Shown here one piece after another: positions 34,289-43,997 of a stretch of DNA of 64,000 nucleotides. Every line of letters begins with the position of its first letter. The first letter of the stretch is position 1. Position numbers and translations under genes: made by a program. Source of the DNA: Parabacteroides hominis. Its GTDB lineage: Bacteria > Bacteroidota > Bacteroidia > Bacteroidales > Tannerellaceae. Below the pieces are notes generated by a model that made no database searches, had not been told where the DNA came from, and saw only the letters and a list, made by a program, of their open reading frames with translations. The stretch lies in contig NZ_JACOOJ010000008.1 of NCBI RefSeq assembly GCF_014287585.1, positions 1 to 64,000 of the forward strand. Direction: 5' to 3'.

Positions 34289-35827
34289 TTACATCCCCCA
34301 TGTCTCCCGATCCAGGTTCCGATAGTTGATCGCTTCGGCCAAATGGCGTGCTTCGATATTCGGGGATGCTTCCAGGTCGGCGATCGTACGGGAGACTTTC
34401 AGGATGCGGTCGTAGGCACGGGCGGAGAGGTTGAGCCGCTGCATGGCGACCTTCAGTAAAGACAGGCCGGCGGTATCGGGGACGGCATATTCGTGGAGCA
34501 GCTTGGAGGTCATCTGTGCATTGCTGTAAATGCCTTTATGGCCGGCAAAACGTTTTTCCTGGATGGCGCGGGCTTTCATCACGCGCTCACGTATCGCTTC
34601 GCTACATTCGGAAGGGCGCTGTTCGGATATCTTTTCGAAAGGGACAGGCACGACTTCCACCTGGATATCGATACGATCCAGCAATGGCCCGGAAACGCGG
34701 TTCATATATTTCTGGACGGCGCCCGGAGAACAGAGGCAGGGACGGTCAGGATGGTTGTAATATCCGCAGGGACAAGGATTCATGGAAGCGACCAGCATAA
34801 AGTTGGCCGGATAATCGACTGAGAAGCGGGCACGCGAAACCGTTATCGTCCGGTCTTCCAAAGGTTGGCGCATGACTTCGAGCACGCTCCGGTTGAATTC
34901 GGGCAATTCATCCAAGAACAAGATCCCGTTATGCGCCAGGCTGATCTCTCCCGGCTGCGGGAAAGCACCGCCTCCAACCATCGCCACATTCGAGATCGTA
35001 TGGTGGGGCGAACGGAACGGGCGTTGTGTCATCAGGGAAGTGTTAAGCCCGATCTTGCCGGCGACCGAGTGTATTTTGGTTGTCTCTAATGACTCCTGCA
35101 AGGTAAAAGGCGGTAAGATGGAAGGAAGACGCTTGGCAAGCATCGACTTGCCGCTTCCCGGCGGACCGATCAGGATCAGGTTGTGGCTGCCGGCTGCTGC
35201 GACCTCCATCGCGCGCTTCACATTCTCCTGTCCGCGCACATCCGAAAAATCCGCTTCAAACTGAAGCTGCCGGGCATAAAACTCTTCGCGGGTATTGACA
35301 ACCGTCGGTTCCAGGTCCCGTTTTCCCGCAATAAACTCGATCACCTCCTTGATGGTCGAAACGCCGTACACTTCCAGGTTATTGACAACAGCGGCCTCGC
35401 GGGCGTTCTGTTCGGGAACGATAAAACCTTTGAACCCCTCTTCACGCGCCTTGACCGCGATCGGGAGGATCCCCTTCACCGGTTTCAGGCTTCCGTCCAA
35501 CGAAAGCTCTCCCATCATCATGTACTGGCTAAGCCGGGAAGCATCCAGTTCTTCGGCCGCCGCAAGGATACCGATCGCAAGCGGCAGGTCATACGACGAA
35601 CCTTCTTTCCGGATATCGGCGGGCGCCATATTGATCACAATACGGTTGCGGGGAAACCTGTAGCCACTTACCTGAAGGGCGGAGATAATACGCTCATGGC
35701 TTTCACGGACAGCCACATCGGGCAATCCTACCAAAAAGAATTGAATACCTTTCGTGCAATTTACTTCGATCGTAACGACCGTTGCCGATATGCCCTGTAC
35801 GGCGGCAGCATAAGATTTGACTAACAT
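34289..35827 (-). CDS. YifB/ComM-type Mg-chelatase-like AAA+ ATPase
   Basis: 512 residues, the usual size. N-terminal Lon-protease-like fold (VEVNCTKGIQFFLVGLPDVAVRES), then AAA+ core: Walker A GPPGSGKSM, Walker B LFLDELPEF, sensor MLVASMNPCPCG. The C-terminal Mg_chelatase_C region ends RAYDRILKVSRTIADLE. ComM is a hexameric helicase that promotes branch migration in natural transformation; YifB homologues are widespread in non-competent bacteria. Single gene, no obvious operon partner. Confidence 0.92.
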   Translation of the reverse strand: MLVKSYAAAVQGISATVVTIEVNCTKGIQFFLVGLPDVAVRESHERIISALQVSGYRFPRNRIVINMAPADIRKEGSSYDLPLAIGILAAAEELDASRLSQYMMMGELSLDGSLKPVKGILPIAVKAREEGFKGFIVPEQNAREAAVVNNLEVYGVSTIKEVIEFIAGKRDLEPTVVNTREEFYARQLQFEADFSDVRGQENVKRAMEVAAAGSHNLILIGPPGSGKSMLAKRLPSILPPFTLQESLETTKIHSVAGKIGLNTSLMTQRPFRSPHHTISNVAMVGGGAFPQPGEISLAHNGILFLDELPEFNRSVLEVMRQPLEDRTITVSRARFSVDYPANFMLVASMNPCPCGYYNHPDRPCLCSPGAVQKYMNRVSGPLLDRIDIQVEVVPVPFEKISEQRPSECSEAIRERVMKARAIQEKRFAGHKGIYSNAQMTSKLLHEYAVPDTAGLSLLKVAMQRLNLSARAYDRILKVSRTIADLEASPNIEARHLAEAINYRNLDRETWGM

Positions 35828-35922
35828 AGTTAAGAATTTATGATTTCAGATTAATGATTTATAAATTAAGATTTAATGATTTACAGAGCCGGATTTATCA
35901 TGATAAGGTTTTATTCCATAAA

Positions 35923-37032
35923 TCACAAATCAATTAAGTTTTCCAACGTCTGCTTTATCTCGACTCCATTGTCCGTTTTCAAGATGATCTTCCCTTCTTC
36001 ATCGATCAGGAAACAGCGGGGCAAGGCGCTTACGTTATACAGATCGACCAGCATGGCCGCCTGTCCGGCGGAATCGGTAACCAAATTCCAGTCGATGCTA
36101 TCCTTTGCAATAACTTTCCGCACTCCGGCCTGGTCGTCGTCCAGGCTGATCAGCAACATATCCACTTTCTCTTTCGGATATTTCATTGCCACTTCATCCA
36201 AATAGAGGTCTTCCGTCTGGCACATATCGCACCAGGGAGCCGTAAACGCAAGCAGCAAATATTTCTTAGGAAAAGAATCCAGGCTGACAGGAGCCCCGTA
36301 AATGTTCTTCACATTGAAACCGGGCGCTTCAGCACCCAAAGCCGTCCTTTTTGCCCGCGTACTGTATTCCTGCAACTTCCGTACCAGATAAAAGTCATTC
36401 AGTTTCGGACTCAGCACAGCCAACAGTTCGTCCATTTGCCGGGTATCGTCAGGATGGTTGAAATAATGTTGTATCAATACGACGGAGGCTTCTTCATCCG
36501 GATATTTCTTAATGGCGGCGGCGGCCTCCTCGCTCAACAGATGGTTTACATTCGCCAGGCGTGAAGCCATATCCGTTTCCTCTATCGAGCTGTTGAGGTT
36601 TTCCCTATTCTTCTTATTCAGTTGACGGATCAGGTCAGCCTGTTCCTTCAACAAAGGAGCCATTTCTTTCTTTATCGCGGAAAGACGGTCATTGACCGAT
36701 CCACCTTTGACACGCAACATGGCGGGATAATCGGCATCTCCGGTGATCGTCACCTTCTCGCCCTTATCCAGATAAGCCGTAACCCAATGCGTCTTATCAG
36801 CAAAGAAAATCGTCACTTCCCGAAAATCACCCTGTTTCTTTTCAATCAAAAATTCGCCCGGCCTCTCGCAAGTCACCGTATCTACAACTTTTATATCTTC
36901 ATTCTCAAAAACGGCATATAAGGTCTGATCTTCCAGATTGGTAAGTTTCCCTTCTATCCGGTAAGCAATATCCCCGCCACACGATGACAAAGACACAATA
37001 ATTCCTACGACCAGTAATAAACGTCTAATCAT
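35923..37032 (-). CDS. DUF4369/TlpA-like thioredoxin-fold lipoprotein
   Basis: 369 residues from the ATG at 37032, which places a lipoprotein signal (LLLVVGIIVSLSSC) at the N-terminus; the longer start at 37053 adds seven residues before it. N-terminal DUF4369-like beta domain (YRIEGKLTNLEDQTLYAVFEN), a helical middle, then a thioredoxin/AhpC-TSA domain with the redox pair in FTAPWCDMCQTEDLY (CxxC). A periplasmic or surface disulfide reductase or oxidase; the partner is unknown. Confidence 0.85.
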   Translation of the reverse strand: MIRRLLLVVGIIVSLSSCGGDIAYRIEGKLTNLEDQTLYAVFENEDIKVVDTVTCERPGEFLIEKKQGDFREVTIFFADKTHWVTAYLDKGEKVTITGDADYPAMLRVKGGSVNDRLSAIKKEMAPLLKEQADLIRQLNKKNRENLNSSIEETDMASRLANVNHLLSEEAAAAIKKYPDEEASVVLIQHYFNHPDDTRQMDELLAVLSPKLNDFYLVRKLQEYSTRAKRTALGAEAPGFNVKNIYGAPVSLDSFPKKYLLLAFTAPWCDMCQTEDLYLDEVAMKYPKEKVDMLLISLDDDQAGVRKVIAKDSIDWNLVTDSAGQAAMLVDLYNVSALPRCFLIDEEGKIILKTDNGVEIKQTLENLIDL

Positions 37033-37131
37033 GTTATACCTCACATCCCACATTAACAGATAATTCGGGGTAAAGATAGGAATAGATTTTAAAACATCCT
37101 AACATTTATGCTAAAATTAATGTATATATAT

Positions 37132-37164
37132 AAAAAAAGCGCAGAACCGAAGTCCTGCGCTTTT
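37132..37164 (-). terminator. pckA intrinsic terminator
   Basis: Minus strand: AAAAGCGCAG stem, GACTTCGGTT loop, CTGCGCTTTT followed by more T's. The arms are plus 37155-37164 and 37135-37144. Placed 22 bp after the pckA stop. Confidence 0.9.
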
Positions 37165-37185
37165 ATATAGCCGTTATGTATGTTA

Positions 37186-38793
37186 TTACAATTTCGGACC
37201 GGCAGCAACCAACTTCTTACCAGCTTCGTTGCCTGTGAACTTAGCGAAGTTCTTGATGAAACGGCCAGCCAGATCTTTTGCTTTTTCGTCCCACTGTGCA
37301 GGATCAGCATATGTATCGCGCGGATCCAGGATCTTCGGATCAACACCCGGCAATTCTGTCGGTACAACGAAATCGAAGTACGGGATAACTTTTGTCGGAG
37401 CTTTGTCGATAGAGCCGTCCAGGATAGCATCGATGATACCTCTTGTATCTTTGATAGAGATACGTTTGCCAGTACCGTTCCAACCCGTGTTAACCAAATA
37501 AGCCTTAGCACCGGTCATTTCCATCTTCTTAACCAGTTCTTCGCCGTATTTCGTCGGGTGCAGTGACAAGAAAGCAGCACCGAAGCAAGCGGAGAATGTC
37601 GGAGTCGGTTCAGTGATACCACGTTCCGTACCAGCCAATTTAGCTGTGAAACCAGACAGGAAGTAATACTGAGTCTGTTCCGGGTTCAGGATAGATACCG
37701 GAGGCAATACGCCGAATGCATCAGCAGACAGGAAGATAACCTGTTTTGCGTGCGGGCCTTTGGAAACCGGTTTAACGATGTTTTCGATGTGATAGATCGG
37801 GTAAGAAACACGCGTGTTTTCCGTTACGCTCTTATCAGCGAAGTCGATCGTACCGTCAGCAGCAACTGTAACGTTTTCAAGAAGAGCGTCACGTTTGATA
37901 GCGTTGTAGATATCCGGTTCGCTTTCTTTGTCCAGGTTGATAACCTTAGCATAGCAACCACCTTCGTAGTTGAATACACCTTCGTTGTCCCATCCGTGTT
38001 CGTCATCACCGATCAACAGACGTTTCGGGTCGGTAGACAAAGTTGTCTTACCTGTTCCGGACAGACCGAAGAAGATAGCGGAGCTTGTACCTTCTTTATC
38101 CGTGTTAGCGGAGCAGTGCATAGAAGCGATGCCACGCAACGGGTTCAGATAGTTCATGATAGAGAAGATACCTTTCTTCATTTCACCACCGTACCAAGTA
38201 TTCAGGATCACCTGTTCTTTAGTCTTCAGGTTGAAAACAGTAGCAGTTTCAGAGTTCAGGCCTAATTCCTTGAAGTTTTCAACTTTAGCCTTAGCAGCGT
38301 TGAAAGAAACGAAATCAGGTTCTCCGTAGTTAGCCAGTTCTTCAGCTGTCGGGCGGATGAACATGTTAGTTACGAAGTGTGCCTGCCATGCTACTTCCAT
38401 GATGAAACGTACTTTCAGGCGAGTTGCTTCGTTAGCGCCGCAGAAAGTATCGACAACGAACAGACGTTTGCCTGACAATTCTTTTACAGCTTTAGCTTTC
38501 AGATCAGCCCAAGCTTCTTCAGAACAAGGCTTGTTATCGTTTTTATATTCTTCAGAAGTCCACCATACTGAATCTTCGCTGGCTTCGTTCTTTACGAAAA
38601 ATTTATCTTTAGGAGAACGGCCTGTGTAAACACCGGTCATCACGTTTACAGCACCCAGTTCAGTTACCTGACCTTTTTCAAAGCCTTCCAAACCCGGTTT
38701 TGTTTCTTCTGCGAACAGAACATCGTAAGACGGATTGTGAACGATTTCTTTCACATCTTTAATTCCGTACTTGCTTAAATCTAATGTAGCCAT
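37186..38793 (-). CDS. pckA: Phosphoenolpyruvate carboxykinase (ATP)
   Basis: 535 residues, full length. It interconverts oxaloacetate and PEP with ATP; in Bacteroidales it mainly fixes CO2 on the route to succinate. Motifs: [13 protein letters not shown] (substrate), the ATP-binding P-loop [11 protein letters not shown], the metal-binding IGDDEHGWD that follows, and [14 protein letters not shown]-balanced, strongly codon-biased sequence suggests high expression. Own promoter (38911-38918) and terminator make it a single-gene unit. Confidence 0.95.
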   Translation of the reverse strand: MATLDLSKYGIKDVKEIVHNPSYDVLFAEETKPGLEGFEKGQVTELGAVNVMTGVYTGRSPKDKFFVKNEASEDSVWWTSEEYKNDNKPCSEEAWADLKAKAVKELSGKRLFVVDTFCGANEATRLKVRFIMEVAWQAHFVTNMFIRPTAEELANYGEPDFVSFNAAKAKVENFKELGLNSETATVFNLKTKEQVILNTWYGGEMKKGIFSIMNYLNPLRGIASMHCSANTDKEGTSSAIFFGLSGTGKTTLSTDPKRLLIGDDEHGWDNEGVFNYEGGCYAKVINLDKESEPDIYNAIKRDALLENVTVAADGTIDFADKSVTENTRVSYPIYHIENIVKPVSKGPHAKQVIFLSADAFGVLPPVSILNPEQTQYYFLSGFTAKLAGTERGITEPTPTFSACFGAAFLSLHPTKYGEELVKKMEMTGAKAYLVNTGWNGTGKRISIKDTRGIIDAILDGSIDKAPTKVIPYFDFVVPTELPGVDPKILDPRDTYADPAQWDEKAKDLAGRFIKNFAKFTGNEAGKKLVAAGPKL

Positions 38794-38910
38794 CTTGAAA
38801 TTAATTTAATTGATTGACTTTATATAACTTTTCTCTCTACTCGATGTTAATACACAAGGCAAATCATCTCTATTTTCACTTGCTGTTCCCTCGCCTTGTT
38901 AATCGCGGTA

Positions 38911-38918
38911 CAAAAGTA
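38911..38918 (-). promoter_or_regulatory. pckA -7 box
   Basis: TACTTTTG on the minus strand, giving a ~110-nt leader before the pckA ATG. The remaining gap to 39038 shows nothing else. Confidence 0.5.
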
Positions 38919-39038
38919 ATACAAATTTTCATAGTACATACTGAATTAAGGAAATTTTTCAGTAATAATTATACTTTTCCATGCTGTTAACACCAAACAC
39001 TACCATTTTGTAACATAGAGTTTGCAAATCAGGTACTT

Positions 39039-39443
39039 TTATCCAAAAACAGCATCATGTTTACCGGCATTCAAGTCCTCCATGATACGATGGAGCACGA
39101 CAAGCAATGGAGGTAAATTATGTTTAATGATATCGGTTATAATCTCCGGGTCCACAGATAAATATTCATGAGATATAATATTCCGCATGGCAAAAACCTT
39201 ACGCCAAGGAATTTCCGGATAATTGATCAACAATTTCTCCTTTGTTTCAGAGTCGATTTGTTTTAAGGTTTCACCTATAGTCTGTATTCTCATACAAGTG
39301 GCATCGTACAAATCGACACCATCCGGGGAACGGAGCAAATCGTCACAATCCGCTACGCCGGCTGTACGATCCAAAGCCAACTCAACCCGTTGTATAACAA
39401 AAAGAAACTTGTCTGTAATTTGATCTTTAAAGATAGATTGCAT
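39039..39443 (-). CDS. hepT: HepT-like RNase toxin (DUF86/HEPN)
   Basis: 134 residues, HEPN fold. The catalytic R-x4-6-H motif is seen in MRNIISHEYLSV (RNIISHEY). An N-terminal helix with IFKDQITDKFLFVIQRVELAL and the SIGETLKQI-like segment (IQTIGETLKQID) are typical. In HepT/MntA pairs the HEPN protein is an RNase toxin (its Tyr is the AMPylation target), silenced by the nucleotidyltransferase antitoxin. Its start overlaps the mntA end by 17 bp. Confidence 0.85.
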   Translation of the reverse strand: MQSIFKDQITDKFLFVIQRVELALDRTAGVADCDDLLRSPDGVDLYDATCMRIQTIGETLKQIDSETKEKLLINYPEIPWRKVFAMRNIISHEYLSVDPEIITDIIKHNLPPLLVVLHRIMEDLNAGKHDAVFG

Positions 39444-39720
39444 CCTGTTCTATTTTACGCCGAAACAAAGCACGCATTGTTTCATGCAAGGTTATTAAAT
39501 CTACTTTTTGCCTGAAGAGTTGTTCCAGGTCATCTTTTATATCCATCAATGTGTAATAACTCGTTTTCCTTAATTTAATAAACACATCGATGTCACTCTT
39601 CTCATTCTGTTCGCCACGAGCCACGCTGCCGAAAAGGCCCAATGTCTCGATTCCGTACTTTTCTGCGGAACGGACCTTATAATCCTTCAGGATTTCTATG
39701 ATTTCGGCAGTTGTCTTCAT
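39427..39720 (-). CDS. mntA: MntA-like minimal nucleotidyltransferase antitoxin
   Basis: 97 residues from the ATG at 39720; a longer frame to 39774 is excluded because the -7 box at 39741-39748 puts transcription start near 39735. Nucleotidyltransferase motif GLFGSVARGEQNEKSDIDVFI with the G-S and D-x-D residues (SDIDV), and a third Asp in KVDLI. In known pairs MntA AMPylates the Tyr next to the HepT active site and so silences it. Placed directly upstream of hepT on the same transcript. Confidence 0.85.
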   Translation of the reverse strand: MKTTAEIIEILKDYKVRSAEKYGIETLGLFGSVARGEQNEKSDIDVFIKLRKTSYYTLMDIKDDLEQLFRQKVDLITLHETMRALFRRKIEQDAIYL

Positions 39721-39740
39721 TGCTATACCCTTTTGTTTCA

Positions 39741-39748
39741 CAAAGATA
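39741..39748 (-). promoter_or_regulatory. mntA-hepT -7 box
   Basis: Perfect TATCTTTG on the minus strand, 20 bp before the mntA ATG. Confidence 0.6.
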
Positions 39749-39761
39749 ATAAGATTAAATA

Positions 39762-39804
39762 AGAAAAGCTGCAAACCCTTGCATCTTTTTTCAGGGTTTA
39801 CAGC
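39762..39804 (-). terminator. korAB intrinsic terminator
   Basis: Minus strand: GCTGTAAACCCT and AGGGTTTGCAGC arms (one mismatch) around a 13-nt loop, followed by TTTTCTT. It isolates korAB from mntA-hepT. Confidence 0.8.
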
Positions 39805-39831
39805 TTTCTTATTGCGGACCGGCTTATCGCC

Positions 39832-40848
39832 TTATTTTACTTCCCAGATTTCTCCGCTCATCAGATAATCCTGCAGGTTACGGATCGGGTTCTTGGCCTG
39901 GACATCTTCGATCTGCTGGTGCACGGCTTCATCGTAGGTCGGAGCATCCACATCGCGGATCACGCCGAGTGCGATCGGCATGTCTTCGCCCATCATGGCA
40001 AGCATCATGTGCAGGGTGTTATCCTTTTCATGTGCGTCATGCACCAGGACATCATCCAATGTATAACCATCCTGGCCGATTGTCACGGCTTTCAGTTTCA
40101 GGCCTTCCAAGACGATACCCTTTTCGTTGTCCTTGCCGAACAGCATCTTTTCGCCGTGGCGCAGGAAGATCGTACGGTCGGCACGAAATTCCTTGTCGAC
40201 AATCTTTTTATGGATACCGTCGTTAAAGATCACGCAGTTCACCAGCACTTCGGTTACGGAAGCGCCTTTGTGGCGAGCGGAAGCAGCCAGCACTTCAGTC
40301 GTGTTCTTCAGATCCACGTCGATCACGCGGGCAAAGAAATTGCCGCGCGCGCCCAAAGCCAGTTCAGCCGGGATAAACGGATCTTCGACCGTTCCGTAAG
40401 GAGAACTCTTGGAAACGAAACCACGATCGGAAGTCGGCGAATACTGTCCCTTCGTCAGACCGTAGATCTTGTTGTTGAACAACACGATATTCAGGTCCAC
40501 GTTGCGGCGCACGGCATGGATAAAGTGGTTACCGCCGATCGCCAGGCAGTCGCCGTCGCCGGTAATCAACCAGACACTCAGGTCGGGACGAGCCGTCTTC
40601 ACGCCGGTAGCGATAGCGGCTCCACGTCCGTGGATCGTATGGAAACCGTATGTGTTCATATAATAAGGTAAACGGGAAGAACACCCGATACCTGAGATAA
40701 CAGCCATATTATGAGGAGCCACTCCTACTTCGGCCATTGCTTTGTGCAAGCAGTTCAACACGGCATGGTCTCCACAACCCGGACACCAGCGTACATACTG
40801 ATCGCTCTTATAATCTTTCGGTTGAAATTTTACTTCTTCAGTTGCCAT
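39832..40848 (-). CDS. korB: 2-oxoacid (2-oxoglutarate):ferredoxin oxidoreductase, beta subunit
   Basis: 338 residues. Binds thiamine pyrophosphate: RWCPGCGDHAVL at the start (the Cys pair binds the Fe-S/TPP region) and the TPP motif GDGDCLAIGGNHFIHA...NKIYGLTKGQ. With korA it carries out reversible, ferredoxin-coupled oxidative decarboxylation of 2-oxoglutarate, or its reductive synthesis in anaerobes. Starts 3 bp after korA. 2-oxoglutarate preference is inferred from the KorAB-type two-subunit layout. Confidence 0.9.
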   Translation of the reverse strand: MATEEVKFQPKDYKSDQYVRWCPGCGDHAVLNCLHKAMAEVGVAPHNMAVISGIGCSSRLPYYMNTYGFHTIHGRGAAIATGVKTARPDLSVWLITGDGDCLAIGGNHFIHAVRRNVDLNIVLFNNKIYGLTKGQYSPTSDRGFVSKSSPYGTVEDPFIPAELALGARGNFFARVIDVDLKNTTEVLAASARHKGASVTEVLVNCVIFNDGIHKKIVDKEFRADRTIFLRHGEKMLFGKDNEKGIVLEGLKLKAVTIGQDGYTLDDVLVHDAHEKDNTLHMMLAMMGEDMPIALGVIRDVDAPTYDEAVHQQIEDVQAKNPIRNLQDYLMSGEIWEVK

Positions 40849-40851
40849 CTT

Positions 40852-42708
40852 TTAAGCCTCCAATATTTTCGTGAATTCCTCAACTAATCTCGCTACAATA
40901 AAAGGTTGTCCCTTTACGCGGTTGAAACGGTACGGATTGAATCCGGCTACCCTGCCGCGCAGGTAGTTGGCAAATTGCCCGTTGTTCTGTTCGGCAACGA
41001 CCACCTTCTTGTATTTGCCTAATACTTCAGCCGTGTTCTTAGGCAGCGGGCTGATGAACTTGAAGTGGGCCAGGGCGACTTTCTTTCCCTGTTCCTGCAT
41101 GGTTTCCATCGCTTCGTAGAGGTGTCCGTATGTTCCGCCCCATCCGACGATCAGCAAGTCGGCATCGGGATCTCCGATCACTTCCAGTTCGGGGATAAAG
41201 TCGGCAATCTTGTCTATCTTGGCCTGGCGGGTAATAACCATCTTCTGGTGGTTGACCGGGTCTGTCGAGATAGCACTCGTTTCGTAGTCTTTTTCGAGAC
41301 CGCCTAAGCGGTGGGCAAAGCCTTCGGTTCCCGGAACAGCCCAATAGCGAACCAGGCTTTCCTTGTCGCGGCGATATGCTTTCCACACTTTTTCGCCCGC
41401 ATCGTAGTTGGAAACATAATTCGGTTTGATTTCCGGATATTCAGACAGGTCCGGCAGCTTCCATGCAGAAGAGCCGTTGGCGATGAAGGCATCCGTCAGC
41501 AAGATAACCGGAGTCATGTGTTCGAGAGCCAGTTTACCGGCCCAGTAAGCGGCATCGAAGCAGTCTGTCGGAGTCGAAGCGGCAATCACGACAACCGGGC
41601 TTTCGCCGTTACGCCCGTAAAGCGCCTGCATCAGGTCGGTTTGTTCGCTCTTGGTCGGCATACCCGTAGAAGGGCCGCCACGCTGCACGTCGATAACGAC
41701 CAGCGGCAGTTCGGCAATCACGGCCAGACCGATCGCTTCGCTCTTCAACGCCAGACCGGGTCCGGAAGTGGAAGTTGCCGCCAGGCAACCGGCGAAGCTG
41801 GCGCCGATGGAAGTACAGATACCGGCAATTTCATCTTCCGCCTGAACGGTGATGACGCCAAGTTCCTTATGTTTCGACAGTTCATGCAAAATATCGGTAG
41901 CCGGAGTGATCGGGTAGCTTCCGAGGAACAGCTGCAAGCCGGCCTTTTCGGCAGCGGCGATCAACCCGTAGGAAGTAGCCTTGTTCCCGTTCACGTCGGT
42001 ATAAAAACCAGGTGCGGCCTTCTTACTCTCGATACGGTAAGTGGAGACCGAAGCATGGATATTGTGCCCGTAGTTGTAACCGTCCGTCAGCGCCTTGATA
42101 TTGGCCTGCGCGATAGCCGGTTTTTTGGCGAACTTGTTCTGCAACATGTGCATCGCTTCTTCCAGCGGACGTTCGAACAGCCAGCAGACCAACCCCAGTG
42201 CGAACATATTCTTACAACGGAGAGCCGACTTGTTGTCCAGGCCGAATTCAGCCAGGCCGTCTTTCACCATTGTCGAGATAGGAGCCGCCACGACCTGCAC
42301 GCCGCCGAGCCCGAGTTCCTGGAACGGATCGTCAGTCGTAAACTGCGCCTTCTCCAGATCGCTCTTCTGGAACGAATCCGTATCGATCAAGACGATTGCA
42401 TTGGATTTCAGGTTTTTCACATTCACTTTCAAAGCAGCGGGGTTCATTGCGACCAACACGTCCGCCTTATCACCGGGAGTAAAGATTTTACGGGACCCCA
42501 GATGAACCTGGAAACCTGATACGCCACTAAGTGTTCCTTGAGGAGCACGCACTTCTGCCGGATAATCGGGGAATGTAGAGATCTCATTCCCAAAAATAGC
42601 CGACAGATTGGAAAAGATTGTCCCGGTCAGCTGCATACCGTCACCGGAGTCTCCCGAAAAACGGATGACAACCTTTTCCAGAGTTGTTACTTTTGTCTGT
42701 TCTGCCAT
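40852..42708 (-). CDS. korA: 2-oxoacid (2-oxoglutarate):ferredoxin oxidoreductase, alpha subunit (gamma-alpha fusion)
   Basis: 618 residues. Residues ~1-195 are the gamma domain (IRFSGDSGDGMQLTG, DYPAEVRAPQGT). The rest is the alpha domain: ITPATDILHELSKHKELG, QAEDEIAGI, GPGLALKSEAIGLAVIAELPLVVIDVQRGGPSTG, and a C-terminal transketolase-like part (VVAEQNNGQFANYLR). Fused gamma-alpha is standard for KorA. Its promoter (42756-42786) lies just inside the gap after the alanine dehydrogenase gene, so korAB is an independent unit. Confidence 0.92.
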   Translation of the reverse strand: MAEQTKVTTLEKVVIRFSGDSGDGMQLTGTIFSNLSAIFGNEISTFPDYPAEVRAPQGTLSGVSGFQVHLGSRKIFTPGDKADVLVAMNPAALKVNVKNLKSNAIVLIDTDSFQKSDLEKAQFTTDDPFQELGLGGVQVVAAPISTMVKDGLAEFGLDNKSALRCKNMFALGLVCWLFERPLEEAMHMLQNKFAKKPAIAQANIKALTDGYNYGHNIHASVSTYRIESKKAAPGFYTDVNGNKATSYGLIAAAEKAGLQLFLGSYPITPATDILHELSKHKELGVITVQAEDEIAGICTSIGASFAGCLAATSTSGPGLALKSEAIGLAVIAELPLVVIDVQRGGPSTGMPTKSEQTDLMQALYGRNGESPVVVIAASTPTDCFDAAYWAGKLALEHMTPVILLTDAFIANGSSAWKLPDLSEYPEIKPNYVSNYDAGEKVWKAYRRDKESLVRYWAVPGTEGFAHRLGGLEKDYETSAISTDPVNHQKMVITRQAKIDKIADFIPELEVIGDPDADLLIVGWGGTYGHLYEAMETMQEQGKKVALAHFKFISPLPKNTAEVLGKYKKVVVAEQNNGQFANYLRGRVAGFNPYRFNRVKGQPFIVARLVEEFTKILEA

Positions 42709-42755
42709 AATATACTTATATTAGCTTAATCGCTTATTGATATTTAAGATCGTCG

Positions 42756-42786
42756 CAAAGTAAAGAATAAACTTCGCGAGTTCAAA
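42756..42786 (-). promoter_or_regulatory. korAB promoter
   Basis: Minus strand: -33 TTTG (plus 42783-42786), 19-bp spacer, -7 TTACTTTG (plus 42756-42763). One of the best-spaced promoters in the window. Confidence 0.65.
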
Positions 42787-42797
42787 ACTTTTAAGGG

Positions 42798-43997
42798 TTA
42801 AAACGCAGAGAGGTATAGATCGATATTATTCGACGATAGACCGAATCTATTGGAAACGTAGTTGTTAACGGGCTTCCCGCAGTACATGTAGACTCCGTTC
42901 TTGAATCCCGGATCGCTCTTGATCATCCCTTGCACGGCACCGGCGTCGCCCAGCTGGAAAAGCATCGGGACGAAAATGTTGCTCAAGGCCATCGAAGTGG
43001 TACGCGCCACACGGTTGCTGATGTTCTGCCGGCAATAATGCAACACGCCGTACTGTTCGAAAACAGTCGGATCGGACGGACAGAGGCAACAGGTCGTCTC
43101 GAAGCAACCTCCCTGGTTGATCCTGAGATCGATGACCAGTGCGCCGCGCTTCATGGTACGGATCATATCTTCGGCGATGATATACCGGTGACGCGTATTG
43201 ATATAACGCATCGCCCCGATCACCACGTCGGCACTGCGGAAAGCGTTTTGCAGCACATTCGGATGGAAAGTGGAAGTGAACAAGCCTTGCCCCAACACCT
43301 GCTGGATGGTCCGGAGCTTGTTTATATCGTCGTCGAACACTTTCACGGAAGCGCCCAGCGCCATAGCGGCACGGGTGGCGACGGTTCCGGCATTACCGGC
43401 CCCGATGATCACGACCTCGGTCGGTGAAACGCCCGGAATACCTCCCAACAAGATGCCTTTCCCGCCTTGCGTATTGCTCAGCAGCTCGGAAGCGATCGTG
43501 ATGGAAGCGGTTCCTTCGATCTCGGAGATCACGTTCAGCACCGGACAGCGTTGCCTTTCATCCGCCAGCAACTCGTATGCGACGGCCGTAATCCGTTTAG
43601 CCATCATCAACTCGAAGGCTTCATGCGAGAAGGTATTGAACTGGACGGTCGAAAACAGCGTGGTGCGCGGCTTCATCATCATCACCTCGGCGGTAAGCGG
43701 CGGCAGGATCTTCAGGATGATGTCCGCCTGATACACTTCGGCCGCCGTCGCCACGATCTCGGCTCCCGCTTCCGAATAATGGTTATCGGAGTAATTGATC
43801 CCCAGGCCCGCACCGGCTTCCACCAGGACGCGATGCCCGCGGTCGGTCAGCATGTCGACCGCTTCGGGAGTCAGAGCCAGACGGCGCTCTCCTTCCACCC
43901 GTTCACAGGGAATACCTATCAGCTGGCGATTGCTCACCTTGCTGAGTTCTTTCAATAACTCCTGGGGGATATAAGCTCCCTGCCCTTGTCTGTCCAT
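42798..43997 (-). CDS. ald: Alanine dehydrogenase
   Basis: 399 residues. NAD-dependent interconversion of alanine and pyruvate plus ammonia. N-terminal AlaDh/PNT domain: IGIPCERVEGERRLALTPEAV, HRVLVEAGAGLGINYSD. NAD-binding Rossmann motif VVIIGAGNAGTVATRAA, followed by acidic VFDDD. The start overlaps the end of aroK by 46 bp in another frame, unusually long here, so the two are translationally coupled or the true start is internal. C-terminus AFRNGVYMY-like (GFKNGVYMYCGKPVNN) is conserved in Bacteroidales versions. Confidence 0.88.
   Translation of the reverse strand: MDRQGQGAYIPQELLKELSKVSNRQLIGIPCERVEGERRLALTPEAVDMLTDRGHRVLVEAGAGLGINYSDNHYSEAGAEIVATAAEVYQADIILKILPPLTAEVMMMKPRTTLFSTVQFNTFSHEAFELMMAKRITAVAYELLADERQRCPVLNVISEIEGTASITIASELLSNTQGGKGILLGGIPGVSPTEVVIIGAGNAGTVATRAAMALGASVKVFDDDINKLRTIQQVLGQGLFTSTFHPNVLQNAFRSADVVIGAMRYINTRHRYIIAEDMIRTMKRGALVIDLRINQGGCFETTCCLCPSDPTVFEQYGVLHYCRQNISNRVARTTSMALSNIFVPMLFQLGDAGAVQGMIKSDPGFKNGVYMYCGKPVNNYVSNRFGLSSNNIDLYLSAF

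Noticed and set aside
35828-35922. Direct repeats of ATGATTTA-type words after the yifB-like gene
   Set aside because: Short, degenerate and AT-rich; could be low-complexity sequence with no clear unit.
41311-42519. 402-residue open frame on the plus strand
   Set aside because: Antisense shadow of korA; no recognisable family pattern.
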